DNA of 64,000 bases, from contig JAEUTG010000017.1 of the NCBI GenBank assembly GCA_016788045.1, forward strand, positions 1 to 64,000. The letters are read 5' to 3'. The notes beneath the pieces are model-generated. The model searched no databases. It was not told where the DNA came from and saw nothing but the letters and a program-made list of their open reading frames with translations. Below, piece by piece: positions 38,610 to 47,275 of the stretch. How positions within the stretch are numbered: the stretch's first letter is position 1; the number at the start of each line of letters is the position of its first letter. The DNA comes from Bacteroidales bacterium (GTDB lineage: Bacteria; Bacteroidota; Bacteroidia; Bacteroidales; Lentimicrobiaceae). A program made the position numbers and the translations under genes.

Positions 38610-40526
38610 ATGGCCGGCTCAATGAATATTCATCAGATATTACTGAAATACTGGGGATATTCCTCCTTCAGGCCGGTACAGGAAGAGATTATCCGTTCGG
38701 TACTGGCAGGCAATGATACCCTGGCGCTGCTCCCAACTGGTGGCGGAAAATCAGTGTGTTTTCAGGTTCCGGGCATGGCAATCGAAGGATTAACGCTGGT
38801 TATTACTCCGCTGATAGCCCTAATGAAGGATCAGGTGGAGAATCTGCGAAAGCGCGGAATTCCCGCTGAAGCGATCTTTTCGGGAATGAGCAGGAGGGAA
38901 ATAGAGATTTCCATCAGTCATATTCATTATGGTCAGACTAAGTTCTTGTATCTTTCTCCGGAGCGATTGCTCTCAGATTGGTTTCTGGAGATGATCCCGG
39001 GTATGAAGATCGGCCTGATTGCGGTGGATGAAGCACACTGTATTTCGCAGTGGGGCTATGATTTCAGGCCCCCGTATCTGCGTATAGCTGAAGTTCGCAG
39101 GCTGTTGCCGGGCATTCCGGTGATTGCCCTCACTGCCACAGCCACCAGAACGGTGGTGCAGGATATTCAGCGCAAACTTGAATTCAGGAAGAATAACCTG
39201 TTTGAGAAAAGCTTTGAACGGCGTAACCTGGCTTATGTAGTGGCGAAGGAAGAGAACAAGCACGAGCGTTTGCTTATAATCTTCAGAAAGGTTCAGGGAA
39301 CAGGGATTGTATATGTCCGCAACCGCAGGAAAACGCGGGAGATTGCTGAGTTTCTGCAAAAAAACGGGATCAGTGCCGAATATTATCATGCCGGTCTGCA
39401 ATCTTCAGTCCGCGAAATCAGGCAGAACCGCTGGAAGCAGGGAAGCTGCAGGGTAATGGTGTCGACCAATGCTTTTGGCATGGGGATCGACAAACCTGAT
39501 GTTAGGGTGGTGGTACACCTCGATCTGCCCGACAGCATTGAAGCTTATTTTCAGGAGGCCGGCAGGGGCGGACGGGACGAAAAAAAAGCCTTCGCAGTGT
39601 TGCTGTATGAGGATGCCGATATCCTCGATGCCCGTCATAACCTGGAACTTTCTTATCCTGAACCCGCTCTGATACGTCAGGTTTATCAGTCACTCGGTAA
39701 TTATTACCAACTGGCACCCGGTACAGGAAGGGACCTGGTTTTCAGCTTTGAAATTGCTGATTTCTGCAGGCAATACAACTTCAAGCCGGTTATCGCGTAC
39801 AATGCACTGAAGTTTATTGAGCGTGAGGGTTTCATTTCACTCAGCGAATCGGTTGGAAATCCTTCAAAACTGGTTTTTGTGGCCCGCAAGGAGGATTTGT
39901 ATAAGTTTCAGGTTGAAAATGCGCGTTTTGACCCGCTTATCAAGATGATTCTCAGGTCGTACGGGGGTATATTTACCGAACCGGCCCTGATCAATGAAGC
40001 GGAGCTTGCCACGAGGCTCTCTGTAAGCCAGGACGATATCATTAAAGCATTGAATTATCTGCAGCAAAAGCAGATCGTGGAATACTCACCCAAAAGTGAC
40101 AAGCCGCAGCTGACCTTCAGCAGTGAGCTGATCCGGGCTGCAGACCTCAGAATTTCGCCGGAACATTACCTCAATCGTAAGAATGATGCTGAAAAGCGGC
40201 TGGATGCCATTATCGGGTATGTAACTTCTGATAAAAGCTGCCGGAGCAGGATGCTGGTGGGCTATTTCGGACAACAGGAAGCGGGAAGGTGCGGAATCTG
40301 TGATGTATGCCTTAACCGCAACCGGGCCGGCCTGAGCGAATTGGATTTTAACAATGTTGTTGAGATAATCAAACCGCTGCTGAAGCAAGACAGCCTCAGC
40401 CTGGGAGACCTGATCGCAGCCTGCAGAAACATTTCTGAAGCAAAAGTGATCAAAGCCGTAAACTGGCTGGTGGAAAATGATAAAATTGAGATTGTTGGTG
40501 ACAATCTTTTCCGTTGGGCCGGGTAA
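38610..40526 (+). CDS. recQ: ATP-dependent DNA helicase RecQ family
   Basis: SF2 helicase of 638 residues. Motif 0 (YSSFRPVQEEII), I (ALLPTGGGKSVCFQVP), Ia (ITPLIALMKDQV), II DEAH (AVDEAHCISQWGYDFRP), III (ALTATAT), IV-VI (STNAFGMGIDKPDVR; YFQEAGRGGRDE) are intact. The RQC zinc cysteines follow (SCRSRMLVGYF, then GRCGICDVC). No HRDC domain of normal length is visible, so it is the shorter RecQ form common in Bacteroidota. The promoter fixes ATG 38610; the downstream ATG at 38622 is also possible. Confidence 0.93.
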   Translation: MAGSMNIHQILLKYWGYSSFRPVQEEIIRSVLAGNDTLALLPTGGGKSVCFQVPGMAIEGLTLVITPLIALMKDQVENLRKRGIPAEAIFSGMSRREIEISISHIHYGQTKFLYLSPERLLSDWFLEMIPGMKIGLIAVDEAHCISQWGYDFRPPYLRIAEVRRLLPGIPVIALTATATRTVVQDIQRKLEFRKNNLFEKSFERRNLAYVVAKEENKHERLLIIFRKVQGTGIVYVRNRRKTREIAEFLQKNGISAEYYHAGLQSSVREIRQNRWKQGSCRVMVSTNAFGMGIDKPDVRVVVHLDLPDSIEAYFQEAGRGGRDEKKAFAVLLYEDADILDARHNLELSYPEPALIRQVYQSLGNYYQLAPGTGRDLVFSFEIADFCRQYNFKPVIAYNALKFIEREGFISLSESVGNPSKLVFVARKEDLYKFQVENARFDPLIKMILRSYGGIFTEPALINEAELATRLSVSQDDIIKALNYLQQKQIVEYSPKSDKPQLTFSSELIRAADLRISPEHYLNRKNDAEKRLDAIIGYVTSDKSCRSRMLVGYFGQQEAGRCGICDVCLNRNRAGLSELDFNNVVEIIKPLLKQDSLSLGDLIAACRNISEAKVIKAVNWLVENDKIEIVGDNLFRWAG

Positions 40527-40801
40527 AAGCCCAATGCCGCCTCTTTGAAACTATGTTTTTTCAAGATGAATGAACCCCCTCTTTGACATGACATCCTGAT
40601 GTCGCATTTAAGCGGGTTTTACCGCATGATTTCTCTTTGCTATGAGATTTCCCCTCTTTGCCGTAAGGTGCGTTTAAAACGTTTGTGGTGGTCGCAGATG
40701 CGGGAAATTCTGTGCAGAAGGCACCGGGAGTTGTCAAAGGGTTTGGAATGGCAAAAAAAAACCGGGTCATGGCTGACCCGGTTTCAAAAAGACTTAAACT
40801 G
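40527..40801. other. recQ-HU intergenic region
   Basis: Short frames exist here on both strands but none is gene-like. Apart from the HU terminator I see no signal. Confidence 0.4.
40752..40784 (-). terminator. HU gene terminator
   Basis: On the minus strand AAACCGGGTCA / TGACCCGGTTT with a 4-nt loop and eight T, 20 bp after the HU stop. Confidence 0.9.
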
Positions 40802-41074
40802 CTACTTTACATTCTTTGACAACTCAGCACCTGGTTTAAATTTAACCACTTTCTTGGCAGCAATTTTAATTTCCTTGCCGGTCTGAGGATTGCGGCCTTT
40901 GCGGGCAGCACGTTTTGAAACAGAAAATGATCCGAAACCAACCAATGCAACGCGGTCACCTTTTTTAAGGCTTTTTGATGTTGCTGAAATGAAAGCGTCG
41001 AGTGCTTTCTTTGCGTCGGTTTTTGTGAGACCTGAGTCAGCGGCAATAGCAACAATTAATTCCTGTTTGTTCAT
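40802..41074 (-). CDS. hup: HU-family DNA-binding protein
   Basis: A 90-residue nucleoid protein of normal HU length. It starts [20 protein letters not shown] and has the dimer helix ([15 protein letters not shown]), the [19 protein letters not shown] body and the arm ending [18 protein letters not shown] bends and compacts DNA. It has a model promoter and a strong terminator, as expected for an abundant protein. Confidence 0.96.
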   Translation of the reverse strand: MNKQELIVAIAADSGLTKTDAKKALDAFISATSKSLKKGDRVALVGFGSFSVSKRAARKGRNPQTGKEIKIAAKKVVKFKPGAELSKNVK

Positions 41075-41118
41075 TTTTTTTCCTGATTTAAGTGAATACT
41101 TTGTTGGATAACCTTACG

Positions 41119-41149
41119 CAAATATAAGTTATTCTTACCTAAAATCAAG
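41119..41149 (-). promoter_or_regulatory. hup promoter
   Basis: Minus strand CTTG (41146-41149), 19 bp, then TATATTTG (41119-41126). Spacing and boxes match the Bacteroidota consensus; the leader would be about 38 nt. Confidence 0.75.
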
Positions 41150-41259
41150 CATTTCAGGGTAAAACAGAAGAAAAAGTTAATAAAATCAAGGGTTTGTTAA
41201 TAAATAGGCTCCGAAACTACTCTGTTTCACGCTATTCCGGGATGAAGGATTTACATTAC

Positions 41260-42207
41260 CTATGAGAATCTGATTTGGGCTGATCTCAGCCCTCTCAGAA
41301 AATCAGCGGTTTCCATGGCTTTCTTTCCGGCAGGCTGCAGCTGCAGAATTTCAATGAACCCCTGAGCACAGGCTACGGTTATCCGGTTGTCGTGAATTAC
41401 AGCCTCTCCGGGCGTTAACATACCTTTAAAGGATGAGATTGCAGACCTGATGATTTTGACTTCCCCGTCAACGTTGGTCGTATGCATGGCTGAGAAAGCT
41501 CCCGGATATGGGCTCAGCCCCCTGATGAGATTGTGAACCTTCAGCGCCGGCTCATTCCAGTTGATCTGGCAGTCCTTTCTGAATATCCGGGGAGCACCTT
41601 TCAAGGGATTCGTGGTTTTGGGTTGCTCTTTCAGGGTAAAAGAGTCCATTTCAATGGCATTCACAGTTTCGAGGGTAAGCTCAGCTCCGGTAACCATCAA
41701 ACGGTCGTGCAGCTCCCCGGCGGTTTCATCCGGCCCTATCTCCAGGCTCCTGCTCAGGATGATTCTCCCGGTGTCAATCTCCGAATTGAGGAAAAAGGTG
41801 GTAACTCCTGTGACGGATTCACCATTGATTACGGCATGATTGATGGGTGCAGCTCCGCGGTAATCAGGCAGGAGGGAAGCATGAAGGTTGAAAGTGCCCG
41901 ATCCCGGAAGACTCCACACCTCGTCGGGCAGTTTCCTGAAAGCAACCACCACAAACAGGTTGGCATTGTATGATTTCAGTTCTTCAATAAAGTCAGGATC
42001 CTTCAGACTAACAGGCTGTAAAACAGGCAATTGCTGGCTGAGGGCGAATTGTTTTACTGCCGACTCCCTGAGCTTCAATCCCCTTCCGGCTGGTTTGTCG
42101 GGAACTGTAACTACAGCTACCACCTCTTTGTTGTTGTTTATCAGTGTGCTGAGCGAGCCGACTGCGAATTCCGGCGTGCCCATGAAAATGATTCTGGCTT
42201 TTCTCAT
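41260..42207 (-). CDS. fmt: Methionyl-tRNA formyltransferase
   Basis: A 315-residue enzyme that formylates initiator Met-tRNA with 10-formyl-THF. The formyl-transfer site NLHASLLPDYRGAAPINHAV with its Asn, His and downstream Asp (EIDTGRII) is intact. N-terminal MGTPEFAVGSL and the loop VPDKPAGRGLKL are typical, and the C-terminal OB-like domain follows LKVHNLIRGLSPYPGAF. It has its own promoter; no def gene is adjacent, unlike in many bacteria. Confidence 0.96.
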   Translation of the reverse strand: MRKARIIFMGTPEFAVGSLSTLINNNKEVVAVVTVPDKPAGRGLKLRESAVKQFALSQQLPVLQPVSLKDPDFIEELKSYNANLFVVVAFRKLPDEVWSLPGSGTFNLHASLLPDYRGAAPINHAVINGESVTGVTTFFLNSEIDTGRIILSRSLEIGPDETAGELHDRLMVTGAELTLETVNAIEMDSFTLKEQPKTTNPLKGAPRIFRKDCQINWNEPALKVHNLIRGLSPYPGAFSAMHTTNVDGEVKIIRSAISSFKGMLTPGEAVIHDNRITVACAQGFIEILQLQPAGKKAMETADFLRGLRSAQIRFS

Positions 42208-42226
42208 TCGGTGTTGTTAGAAGCTG

Positions 42227-42234
42227 CAAAGGTA
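42227..42234 (-). promoter_or_regulatory. -7 box for fmt
   Basis: Minus strand TACCTTTG, a perfect match 20 bp before the fmt ATG. Confidence 0.55.
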
Positions 42235-42252
42235 ATTCCGAAAAGGCTACAA

Positions 42253-42281
42253 ACAAAAAAACACCCGGGAAGGGTGTTTTC
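42253..42281 (-). terminator. Terminator of the TPR-protein gene
   Basis: AAAACACCC / GGGTGTTTT hairpin followed on the minus strand by seven T, 20 bp after the gene. Confidence 0.85.
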
Positions 42282-42300
42282 TGTACTGAATATTTTATGG

Positions 42301-42981
42301 TTATTGCCCTTTCAGTCTGGCAATGTATTTATCAACATCGCGGGCTTCAGCACTTCTGGGGAACTCAAGCCTGATACGGTCGTAAGCCTTCAGTGCTTTC
42401 TCTTTGTTGCCGAGGATTTCGTATGCCCAGGCTGCTTTCTGCAAAAAGACCGGCGTAGTAAAGTCGTTCTTTTTCAGGTCGGCGGCTTTCAGATAGCTTT
42501 CAGCAGCCTGATCAACCTTGTTGAGCTCCATGTAAGCATCACCGATGGCTCCGGCAGCCATTGGGGCAACAATCTGATCTTTGATCTTAAACTGCTCCAG
42601 ATGGTCAATGGCTTCCTGAAACTTCCCGTCGTTCAGATAAATAATACCGGCATAATAATGTGCCAGCCGGGCTGATTTGGTCATTCCGTAATCATCAATG
42701 ATCTGAAGAAAACCGGGATACATACCATCTCCGTTCAAAGCCAGTTTAAGGGAATCCTGCTCGAAGTATTTCTCAGCCATGAACATCTGCGACTGTGCTT
42801 CCTTCTCGCGGGGAATCAGGTAAAAACGCTGAAATCCAAAGTAAGCAAGCACCAGCAGTGCTATGCCTGAAAGTATGATGGTTATAAGCTTTTGATTTTT
42901 TTCAATAAAAACTTCTGATTTACTCAGGGCTTCTTCTACTGCCTGGATTTTTTCTTCAGTATTGTCTGACTTCTTTACCAT
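42301..42981 (-). CDS. Membrane-anchored tetratricopeptide-repeat protein (YfgM-like)
   Basis: A 226-residue protein: an acidic cytoplasmic N-terminus, one membrane helix (about 32-51, LITIILSGIALLVLAYFGF), then four or so TPR motifs (AEKYFEQDSLKLAL; AHYYAGIIYLNDGKFQEAI; GAIGDAYMELNKVDQAAESY; AWAYEILGNKEKALKAYDRI). The layout is that of YfgM/TPR_21 proteins, which sit near the Sec translocon and chaperones and may act in envelope protein folding. Function here is inferred. It has its own promoter and terminator. Confidence 0.85.
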   Translation of the reverse strand: MVKKSDNTEEKIQAVEEALSKSEVFIEKNQKLITIILSGIALLVLAYFGFQRFYLIPREKEAQSQMFMAEKYFEQDSLKLALNGDGMYPGFLQIIDDYGMTKSARLAHYYAGIIYLNDGKFQEAIDHLEQFKIKDQIVAPMAAGAIGDAYMELNKVDQAAESYLKAADLKKNDFTTPVFLQKAAWAYEILGNKEKALKAYDRIRLEFPRSAEARDVDKYIARLKGQ

Positions 42982-43001
42982 TGGTTTTACAATTTGAGGC
43001 G

Positions 43002-43009
43002 CAAAAGTA
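43002..43009 (-). promoter_or_regulatory. -7 box for the TPR-protein gene
   Basis: Minus strand TACTTTTG, a perfect match 20 bp before the ATG. Confidence 0.55.
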
Positions 43010-43147
43010 ATCTTTTTTTTTTATTTAGCAAACCATAGTTACTACTTTGGATGAGGATTGTCTGACACTATTTTTCACTAAAGTCATGGATTCTCCAGGT
43101 TTTTTTCTTAATTTTATCATCATCTTAATAATCAAATACTTTTAATC

Positions 43148-43354
43148 ATGGGAAAAGGAGATAAAAAATCAAAGAGAGGAAAAATCATCATTGGTTCTCA
43201 CGGAGTAAGAAGACCCAGGCGCAAAGCTACCATTAAGCCGGAAATGGCAATCCCCGAAGCCCAGGCAGTGCCGGAAAAGTCAAAAGTTTCAGCTACTGCT
43301 GAAAAACCTGCAGAACCCAAACCTAAGGTGACCAGAAAACCTAAAGCTGAGTAA
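43148..43354 (+). CDS. Small ribosomal subunit protein bTHX
   Basis: A 68-residue, very basic protein. Its first 30 residues (MGKGDKKSKRGKIIIGSHGV, then RRPRRK) match ribosomal protein THX, which inserts into a pocket at the top of the 30S head. The rest is a low-complexity Ala/Pro/Lys/Glu tail, longer than in the 26-residue Thermus protein. A terminator lies about 315 bp downstream, beyond an inserted MITE-like element. Confidence 0.85.
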   Translation: MGKGDKKSKRGKIIIGSHGVRRPRRKATIKPEMAIPEAQAVPEKSKVSATAEKPAEPKPKVTRKPKAE

Positions 43355-43360
43355 GATGAG

Positions 43361-43626
43361 GATGTCTCAAAAGTCAGGAATTGTCTAACGTGTTGTGCGG
43401 TTACAAACATAACAATTTGATAGTGTGTATGAAGTCAATGTCTGTTTCGACTTCGCCTGCTTGAATGCTTGAGGCAACAAGCAGACAAGCTCAACATGAC
43501 ATTGACTTCAAAAGCAGTTATTATCAGTGATTTAAATATTTAACCGCACAACAGGTTTGTCTATATTTCGACTACCCCGCCCACTTCGGCGGGAGAGTTG
43601 AAGCCTGTATTAACTTATGAGACAGC
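43361..43626. mobile_element. Outer inverted-repeat element (interrupted)
   Basis: Ends GATGTCTCAAAAG (43361-43373) and CTTATGAGACAGC (43614-43626) are imperfect inverted repeats. A family B element (43388-43556) sits inside, flanked by ttgtcta duplications; removing it leaves a unit of about 90 bp with an internal CCCGCC / GGCGGG hairpin (43576-43593). This looks like one small element inserted into another. Confidence 0.5.
43388..43556. mobile_element. MITE-like element, family B, copy 2, with 7-bp target duplication
   Basis: A 169-bp non-coding unit with the same ends as copy 1 (TGTTGTGCGGTT / AACCGCACAACA), flanked by ttgtcta at 43381-43387 and 43557-43563. The interior differs from copy 1: an inverted repeat GAAGTCAATGTC / GACATTGACTTC encloses a degenerate palindrome (about 43463-43492) related to those in the 50.7-kb and 55.1-kb gaps. 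Ends are conserved while the interior varies. Confidence 0.7.
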
Positions 43627-43667
43627 CCCGGTTACTGTCACAAGCGATGTTTAACGATAACAACCGT

Positions 43668-43709
43668 ATAGTCTTTTGCTGTGCTGAACGGCAAAAGACT
43701 ATTTTTTTC
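43668..43709 (+). terminator. Plus-strand terminator downstream of bTHX
   Basis: ATAGTCTTTTGC / GCAAAAGACTAT with an 11-nt loop and seven T on the plus strand. It overlaps the last codons of the convergent murD2 gene. Confidence 0.75.
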
Positions 43710-45078
43710 CGGAAACCAGTTCACGGAAGTACTTTCCCCTTTCTTCAAAGTTGGTAAAACTGTCGTAGCTGGCAGCTGCCGGGGAAAGAAGGCAGTTACC
43801 TCCTTCGGGAGTCAGCTCAATGGCGGCTTTAACAGCCTCCGTGAAGTCGGAAAAGTAAAGAGCCTTTTCAGTAGCTGCCTGGTTCAGGCTCAGTTCCTTC
43901 AGCATTCTTCTACCAGCAGGACCTGTAAAAACCAGGTTTGTTCCATTCAGTGTTCCGATGAAGTCAGTCAGCACAGTGTAATCGATTCCCCGGTCAAACC
44001 CACCGAGAATGAGGGTGTGGACCTGACCAATGGTATTTACTGCGGCAATGGTTGCCTCAGGGATGGTTGAAATGGAATCGTTGTAAAAGCGTTTACCATT
44101 GAAAGTGCCAACGAATTCGATGCGGTGTTCAAGGGGGCTGAATGAAGCTACAGCCTGTTCCGTTACTCCTGCGGGTATCTGCAAGAGAGCAGCTGCCGCA
44201 GCAGCTACACGGATATTGATCTGGTTGTGGATGCCGGTAAGCCGGGTTTTGTAATCTGCAGGAAGCAGCGCCCTTTCGGCTGACCCTATCCTGAGCACCA
44301 CGTCTGGGCCTGAGATTCCAACCCCATTGCCGGTGAATTCTGCAGGGTATACCGGAACCAGCCGGCTTCTCAGCGAGTGTTGTTTCATGAGCAAACGGGT
44401 ATTTTCATCCGCTGCCGTGTAGATAAAATAATCCGATTCTGACTGTTTCAGCCCGGCCTGTAATTTGGCCATCTGATAATCGTAAAACGACGGGTAATGG
44501 TCGAGGTGCTCCTGGAAAAGGTTGAGCAATACCGCGATGTGGGGCCCGCGGCTGATGTACTCGAGCTGATGAGATGACAATTCACACACAATGCGTGTCT
44601 TAGTGTTGATATCGGGAATCAGGTTAAACAATGGTATGCCTATGTTCCCGGCAAAAAGCACATTCGGGGAATAGGTGTGCATGATGTGGTAAAGCAGACT
44701 GGCTGTTGTGCTTTTGCCTTTGGTTCCTGTGATGCCGGCTACCTGTGCCCCGTAAGCCCTCAGAAAAAGGTCGGTTTGCGAACTGATCCTGGATGGATCG
44801 GCCCTGACGCCCTGCTTCTGTAATGAAATCCCCGGCGATTTGATCACCAGATCAGCCCTGTCAATCTCCTGAAGATAGTCTGGCCCGGTAAATACGGAGA
44901 TGCCTTCCTGATGCAGCTCCGGATTCAGCGACAGCAGGTCGGGATTGGCATCGGCTACCACCAGAGGCAGTCCAGGGCAGCTCTCTCTGATAAACCGAAG
45001 GCTCGACCTGCCTTCACGGCCATAACCGAGAATCAGAACCCGTTTTCCGTTGGTAACCGATTTTATCAGACTTCTCAT
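43699..45078 (-). CDS. murD2: Mur ligase, probable UDP-MurNAc-L-Ala--L-Glu ligase (MurD2-type)
   Basis: A 459-residue Mur ligase adding glutamate to UDP-MurNAc-L-Ala with ATP. N-terminal UMP-binding domain (VLILGYGREGRSS), ATP P-loop (AGITGTKGKSTTASLL, about 114-129), LFQEHLDHYPSF and HRIEFVGTFNGKRFYNDS are Mur ligase hallmarks, and length matches MurD. By homology alone it is MurD-like; what changes the call is that it overlaps by 4 bp (ATGA) with an upstream PP-loop gene that fits MurL, the glutamate epimerase. In Xanthomonas that pair replaces D-Glu-specific MurD and glutamate racemase: MurD2 adds L-Glu, MurL inverts it. If the MurL call fails, this is ordinary MurD. Confidence 0.8.
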   Translation of the reverse strand: MRSLIKSVTNGKRVLILGYGREGRSSLRFIRESCPGLPLVVADANPDLLSLNPELHQEGISVFTGPDYLQEIDRADLVIKSPGISLQKQGVRADPSRISSQTDLFLRAYGAQVAGITGTKGKSTTASLLYHIMHTYSPNVLFAGNIGIPLFNLIPDINTKTRIVCELSSHQLEYISRGPHIAVLLNLFQEHLDHYPSFYDYQMAKLQAGLKQSESDYFIYTAADENTRLLMKQHSLRSRLVPVYPAEFTGNGVGISGPDVVLRIGSAERALLPADYKTRLTGIHNQINIRVAAAAAALLQIPAGVTEQAVASFSPLEHRIEFVGTFNGKRFYNDSISTIPEATIAAVNTIGQVHTLILGGFDRGIDYTVLTDFIGTLNGTNLVFTGPAGRRMLKELSLNQAATEKALYFSDFTEAVKAAIELTPEGGNCLLSPAAASYDSFTNFEERGKYFRELVSGKK

Positions 45079-46451
45079 TTCAGGTTGTTTTTCAGTAAAG
45101 AAATCAGGTTGTCAGGAACAAAATGCTTTTCTTCAAAAATGCCGGATTCAGGCAGGATTACAGGAGCTTTCTCCCGCCGCAGGAACAACTGCAATAGATA
45201 AGGATGGGTATCTCCGGGCTCCTTGTCAGCGGTCATCTGAAGCGCCTGTTTTACTTCCAGTGTGGTGCCGACGCAATCGAAAGGCTTGGTCGGTGAATAA
45301 CCGCACAACTCATTGAAAACCTCTTCGTTGTCAGGATTGTCAAGCATGTTGTTGCCGATGATTCTGCTGGCTTCGCCTATGCCGAGAAAGGCTGAGAGCA
45401 TGATGTGGGTGAACATACATTTCGGACATTTTCCGCACCACACATCGGTTTTGCTGCCGGCGTTGCAGCTTCTGAATACATCGTGGTACATGGTTAACCG
45501 CGAAAAGATTGTGGCTATCTGCAGCTCACTCAGGGGGCGCAACAGGCTGAAGTAGCTGATGCCGGAACTGATGTATGTGCGGTAATAGTTCCTGAAATCC
45601 TGCTCAAATTCAAAAGATTTGGAATACTGGTGATTGATGGAGGTGCCCGGGATGGTTGACTCGTTGGCGCTCCCTTCGTTTGAAAGTACGATGTTGGCAA
45701 AGCCGGTGATGGCGGAACACATCAGTGTATGGAAAGCCAGCATGGCAGAAAAGGGAGTATGCCCGTTGAGAAACCCCTGTTTGTTTAGTTCGAGGAGCTG
45801 CGGATCGATGGTCCTGGAAATGGTGAGGACATTCTCCATCTGAAGGCCTGCTGCTTTAACTGTTTCAATGGTTGCGCCGCGTGGATTCATGATGAGAGGG
45901 GTAACCGGCTTTCCGGCACTCAGTAACAGGGATAAAGAAACGGCTGAATCTTTTCCTCCACCTATGGGTACCAGGAAGCCATCTTTGAAGGCAGGCTCTC
46001 CGGTCAGAAATGTCTGCCGGTTTATAGCACTGATCTGCATAAAGGAATCCGGGTCAGCAGCAATAGAATTGAGGTAGAAAAATTCACCCAGGCCGTTGAA
46101 ATAAAGCTTTTTCCACCAGCTGATCTGATCCTCTGACAGCGTTCCCGGCATAATCACTACCCGTGGAGAACAGCTGGCCTTCCAATAGCTGATGAGTTCG
46201 ATCATCCCGATATTGAAGGCAATGTTTTCGACCAGCTGCTGCTGTTGTTTAACGATGCGCTGAACGTCGCCGGCTGAATTCCCGAACCTGAAAACCGACC
46301 GTGGATGAAAGGAAACCTGATCACCGAGGCGGAAGTGAAAACTGAGGGTAAGATCGTTACCGGATACTTCATAATGAAAAGATTCGTAAGTGAATTCAGG
46401 GTGTTGCTGACGGAGCCTGACATACAAATCATGGTGGTCGTTCCTGATCAT
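45075..46451 (-). CDS. murL: Probable UDP-MurNAc-L-Ala-L-Glu epimerase (MurL)
   Basis: A 458-residue protein with a PP-loop ATP-pyrophosphatase motif FLVPIGGGKDSAVSLSLLL (about 160-178) and a cysteine cluster CGKCPKC (C339, C342, C345) with Cys329 just before. N-terminal residues 1-155 are a separate domain. It resembles the MurL family, ATP-dependent epimerases that invert the terminal L-Glu of UDP-MurNAc-L-Ala-L-Glu. The 4-bp overlap with the Mur ligase downstream is the main support. The frame opens at a TTG (46457); ATG 46451 is preferred, and a perfect -7 box lies at 46499. An alternative is another PP-loop enzyme such as a tRNA thiolase, but this context argues against it. Confidence 0.7.
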   Translation of the reverse strand: MIRNDHHDLYVRLRQQHPEFTYESFHYEVSGNDLTLSFHFRLGDQVSFHPRSVFRFGNSAGDVQRIVKQQQQLVENIAFNIGMIELISYWKASCSPRVVIMPGTLSEDQISWWKKLYFNGLGEFFYLNSIAADPDSFMQISAINRQTFLTGEPAFKDGFLVPIGGGKDSAVSLSLLLSAGKPVTPLIMNPRGATIETVKAAGLQMENVLTISRTIDPQLLELNKQGFLNGHTPFSAMLAFHTLMCSAITGFANIVLSNEGSANESTIPGTSINHQYSKSFEFEQDFRNYYRTYISSGISYFSLLRPLSELQIATIFSRLTMYHDVFRSCNAGSKTDVWCGKCPKCMFTHIMLSAFLGIGEASRIIGNNMLDNPDNEEVFNELCGYSPTKPFDCVGTTLEVKQALQMTADKEPGDTHPYLLQLFLRREKAPVILPESGIFEEKHFVPDNLISLLKNNLK

Positions 46452-46498
46452 AGGCAATCTGGTATGGAATTTGCGGTTAAACGCCTGGCCTGTTTCTG

Positions 46499-46506
46499 CA
46501 AAAGTA
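46499..46506 (-). promoter_or_regulatory. -7 box for murL-murD2
   Basis: Minus strand TACTTTTG, a perfect TAnnTTTG match about 48 bp before ATG 46451, placed to drive both genes. Confidence 0.55.
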
Positions 46507-46711
46507 TGAAATAGCCTGAAGCCAATTGATCAGCATACAACAAATTGGCCGGCATGGCTGCTCAAGGGTTTATTTTTACTCCACGGAAACAGTGACTTTT
46601 TTAAAAATCAGTGATTTAATTCTGATAACTTTTTTGTCAGCGGATTGTTTTACTTTTATTAAACAATGAAGTAAATATTGTAGCAAAGGGTTTTCTGACA
46701 CAGTCTGAATT

Positions 46712-47275
46712 ATGAAACCGCACAAAATTGATCCGATAGCCGGCAGGATACTGATCTCGGTGCCTTTTCTGCAGGACTTCTACTTCAGAAGGGCTGTGGT
46801 GTTGCTGGCTGATCACAGCGAGGAAGGCTCTTTCGGACTCATCATCAACAAGCCGGTAGATGTCAGACTCAGTGATATTGCAAGTGAGTTTGAAGGTTTT
46901 GAATCTCCTGTTTATCTTGGTGGCCCGGTGAAGACCGACAGCCTGTTTTTTATCCATACCCGTCCTGACCTTATCGCCGAAGGGGTTCCCATACTTGATG
47001 GACTCTACTGGGGGGGTAACATTGAAACTGTCAGGGAGCTGATCAGAGAAAACAGGCTGGGTAAAGATGAGATCCGTTTTTTCGTTGGCTACAGCGGTTG
47101 GTCGGCCAAACAGCTCGACAGGGAACTGGAGGAGAATTCATGGGTTGTTTCCATGACCGACATCAAGCAGATCATCGATACCAGCCCGGGTGACCTTTGG
47201 GGCAAAACGCTCAAGAAACTGGGGCGGGAGTACGCTTTCTGGGTAAATTACCCGCCAGACCCTTCCCTCAACTAA
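46712..47275 (+). CDS. YqgE/AlgH-family protein
   Basis: A 187-residue cytoplasmic protein of the UPF0301 (YqgE/AlgH) family. Segments typical of it are PIAGRILISVPFLQDFYFRR, VVLLADHSEEGSFGLIINKP, VYLGGPV and RFFVGYSGWSAKQLDREL. The biochemical function is not established. Its 3' end overlaps the convergent rhomboid gene by 4 bp. It is divergent from murL. Confidence 0.92.
   Translation: MKPHKIDPIAGRILISVPFLQDFYFRRAVVLLADHSEEGSFGLIINKPVDVRLSDIASEFEGFESPVYLGGPVKTDSLFFIHTRPDLIAEGVPILDGLYWGGNIETVRELIRENRLGKDEIRFFVGYSGWSAKQLDRELEENSWVVSMTDIKQIIDTSPGDLWGKTLKKLGREYAFWVNYPPDPSLN

Noticed and set aside
40561..40886. Short frames on both strands between recQ and HU
   Set aside because: They overlap the HU terminator or HU itself and show no coding signature.
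46680..46711. A promoter for yqgE at a TACTTTTA sequence about 60 bp upstream
   Set aside because: One mismatch in the box and no good -33 partner at proper spacing, so it was not called.
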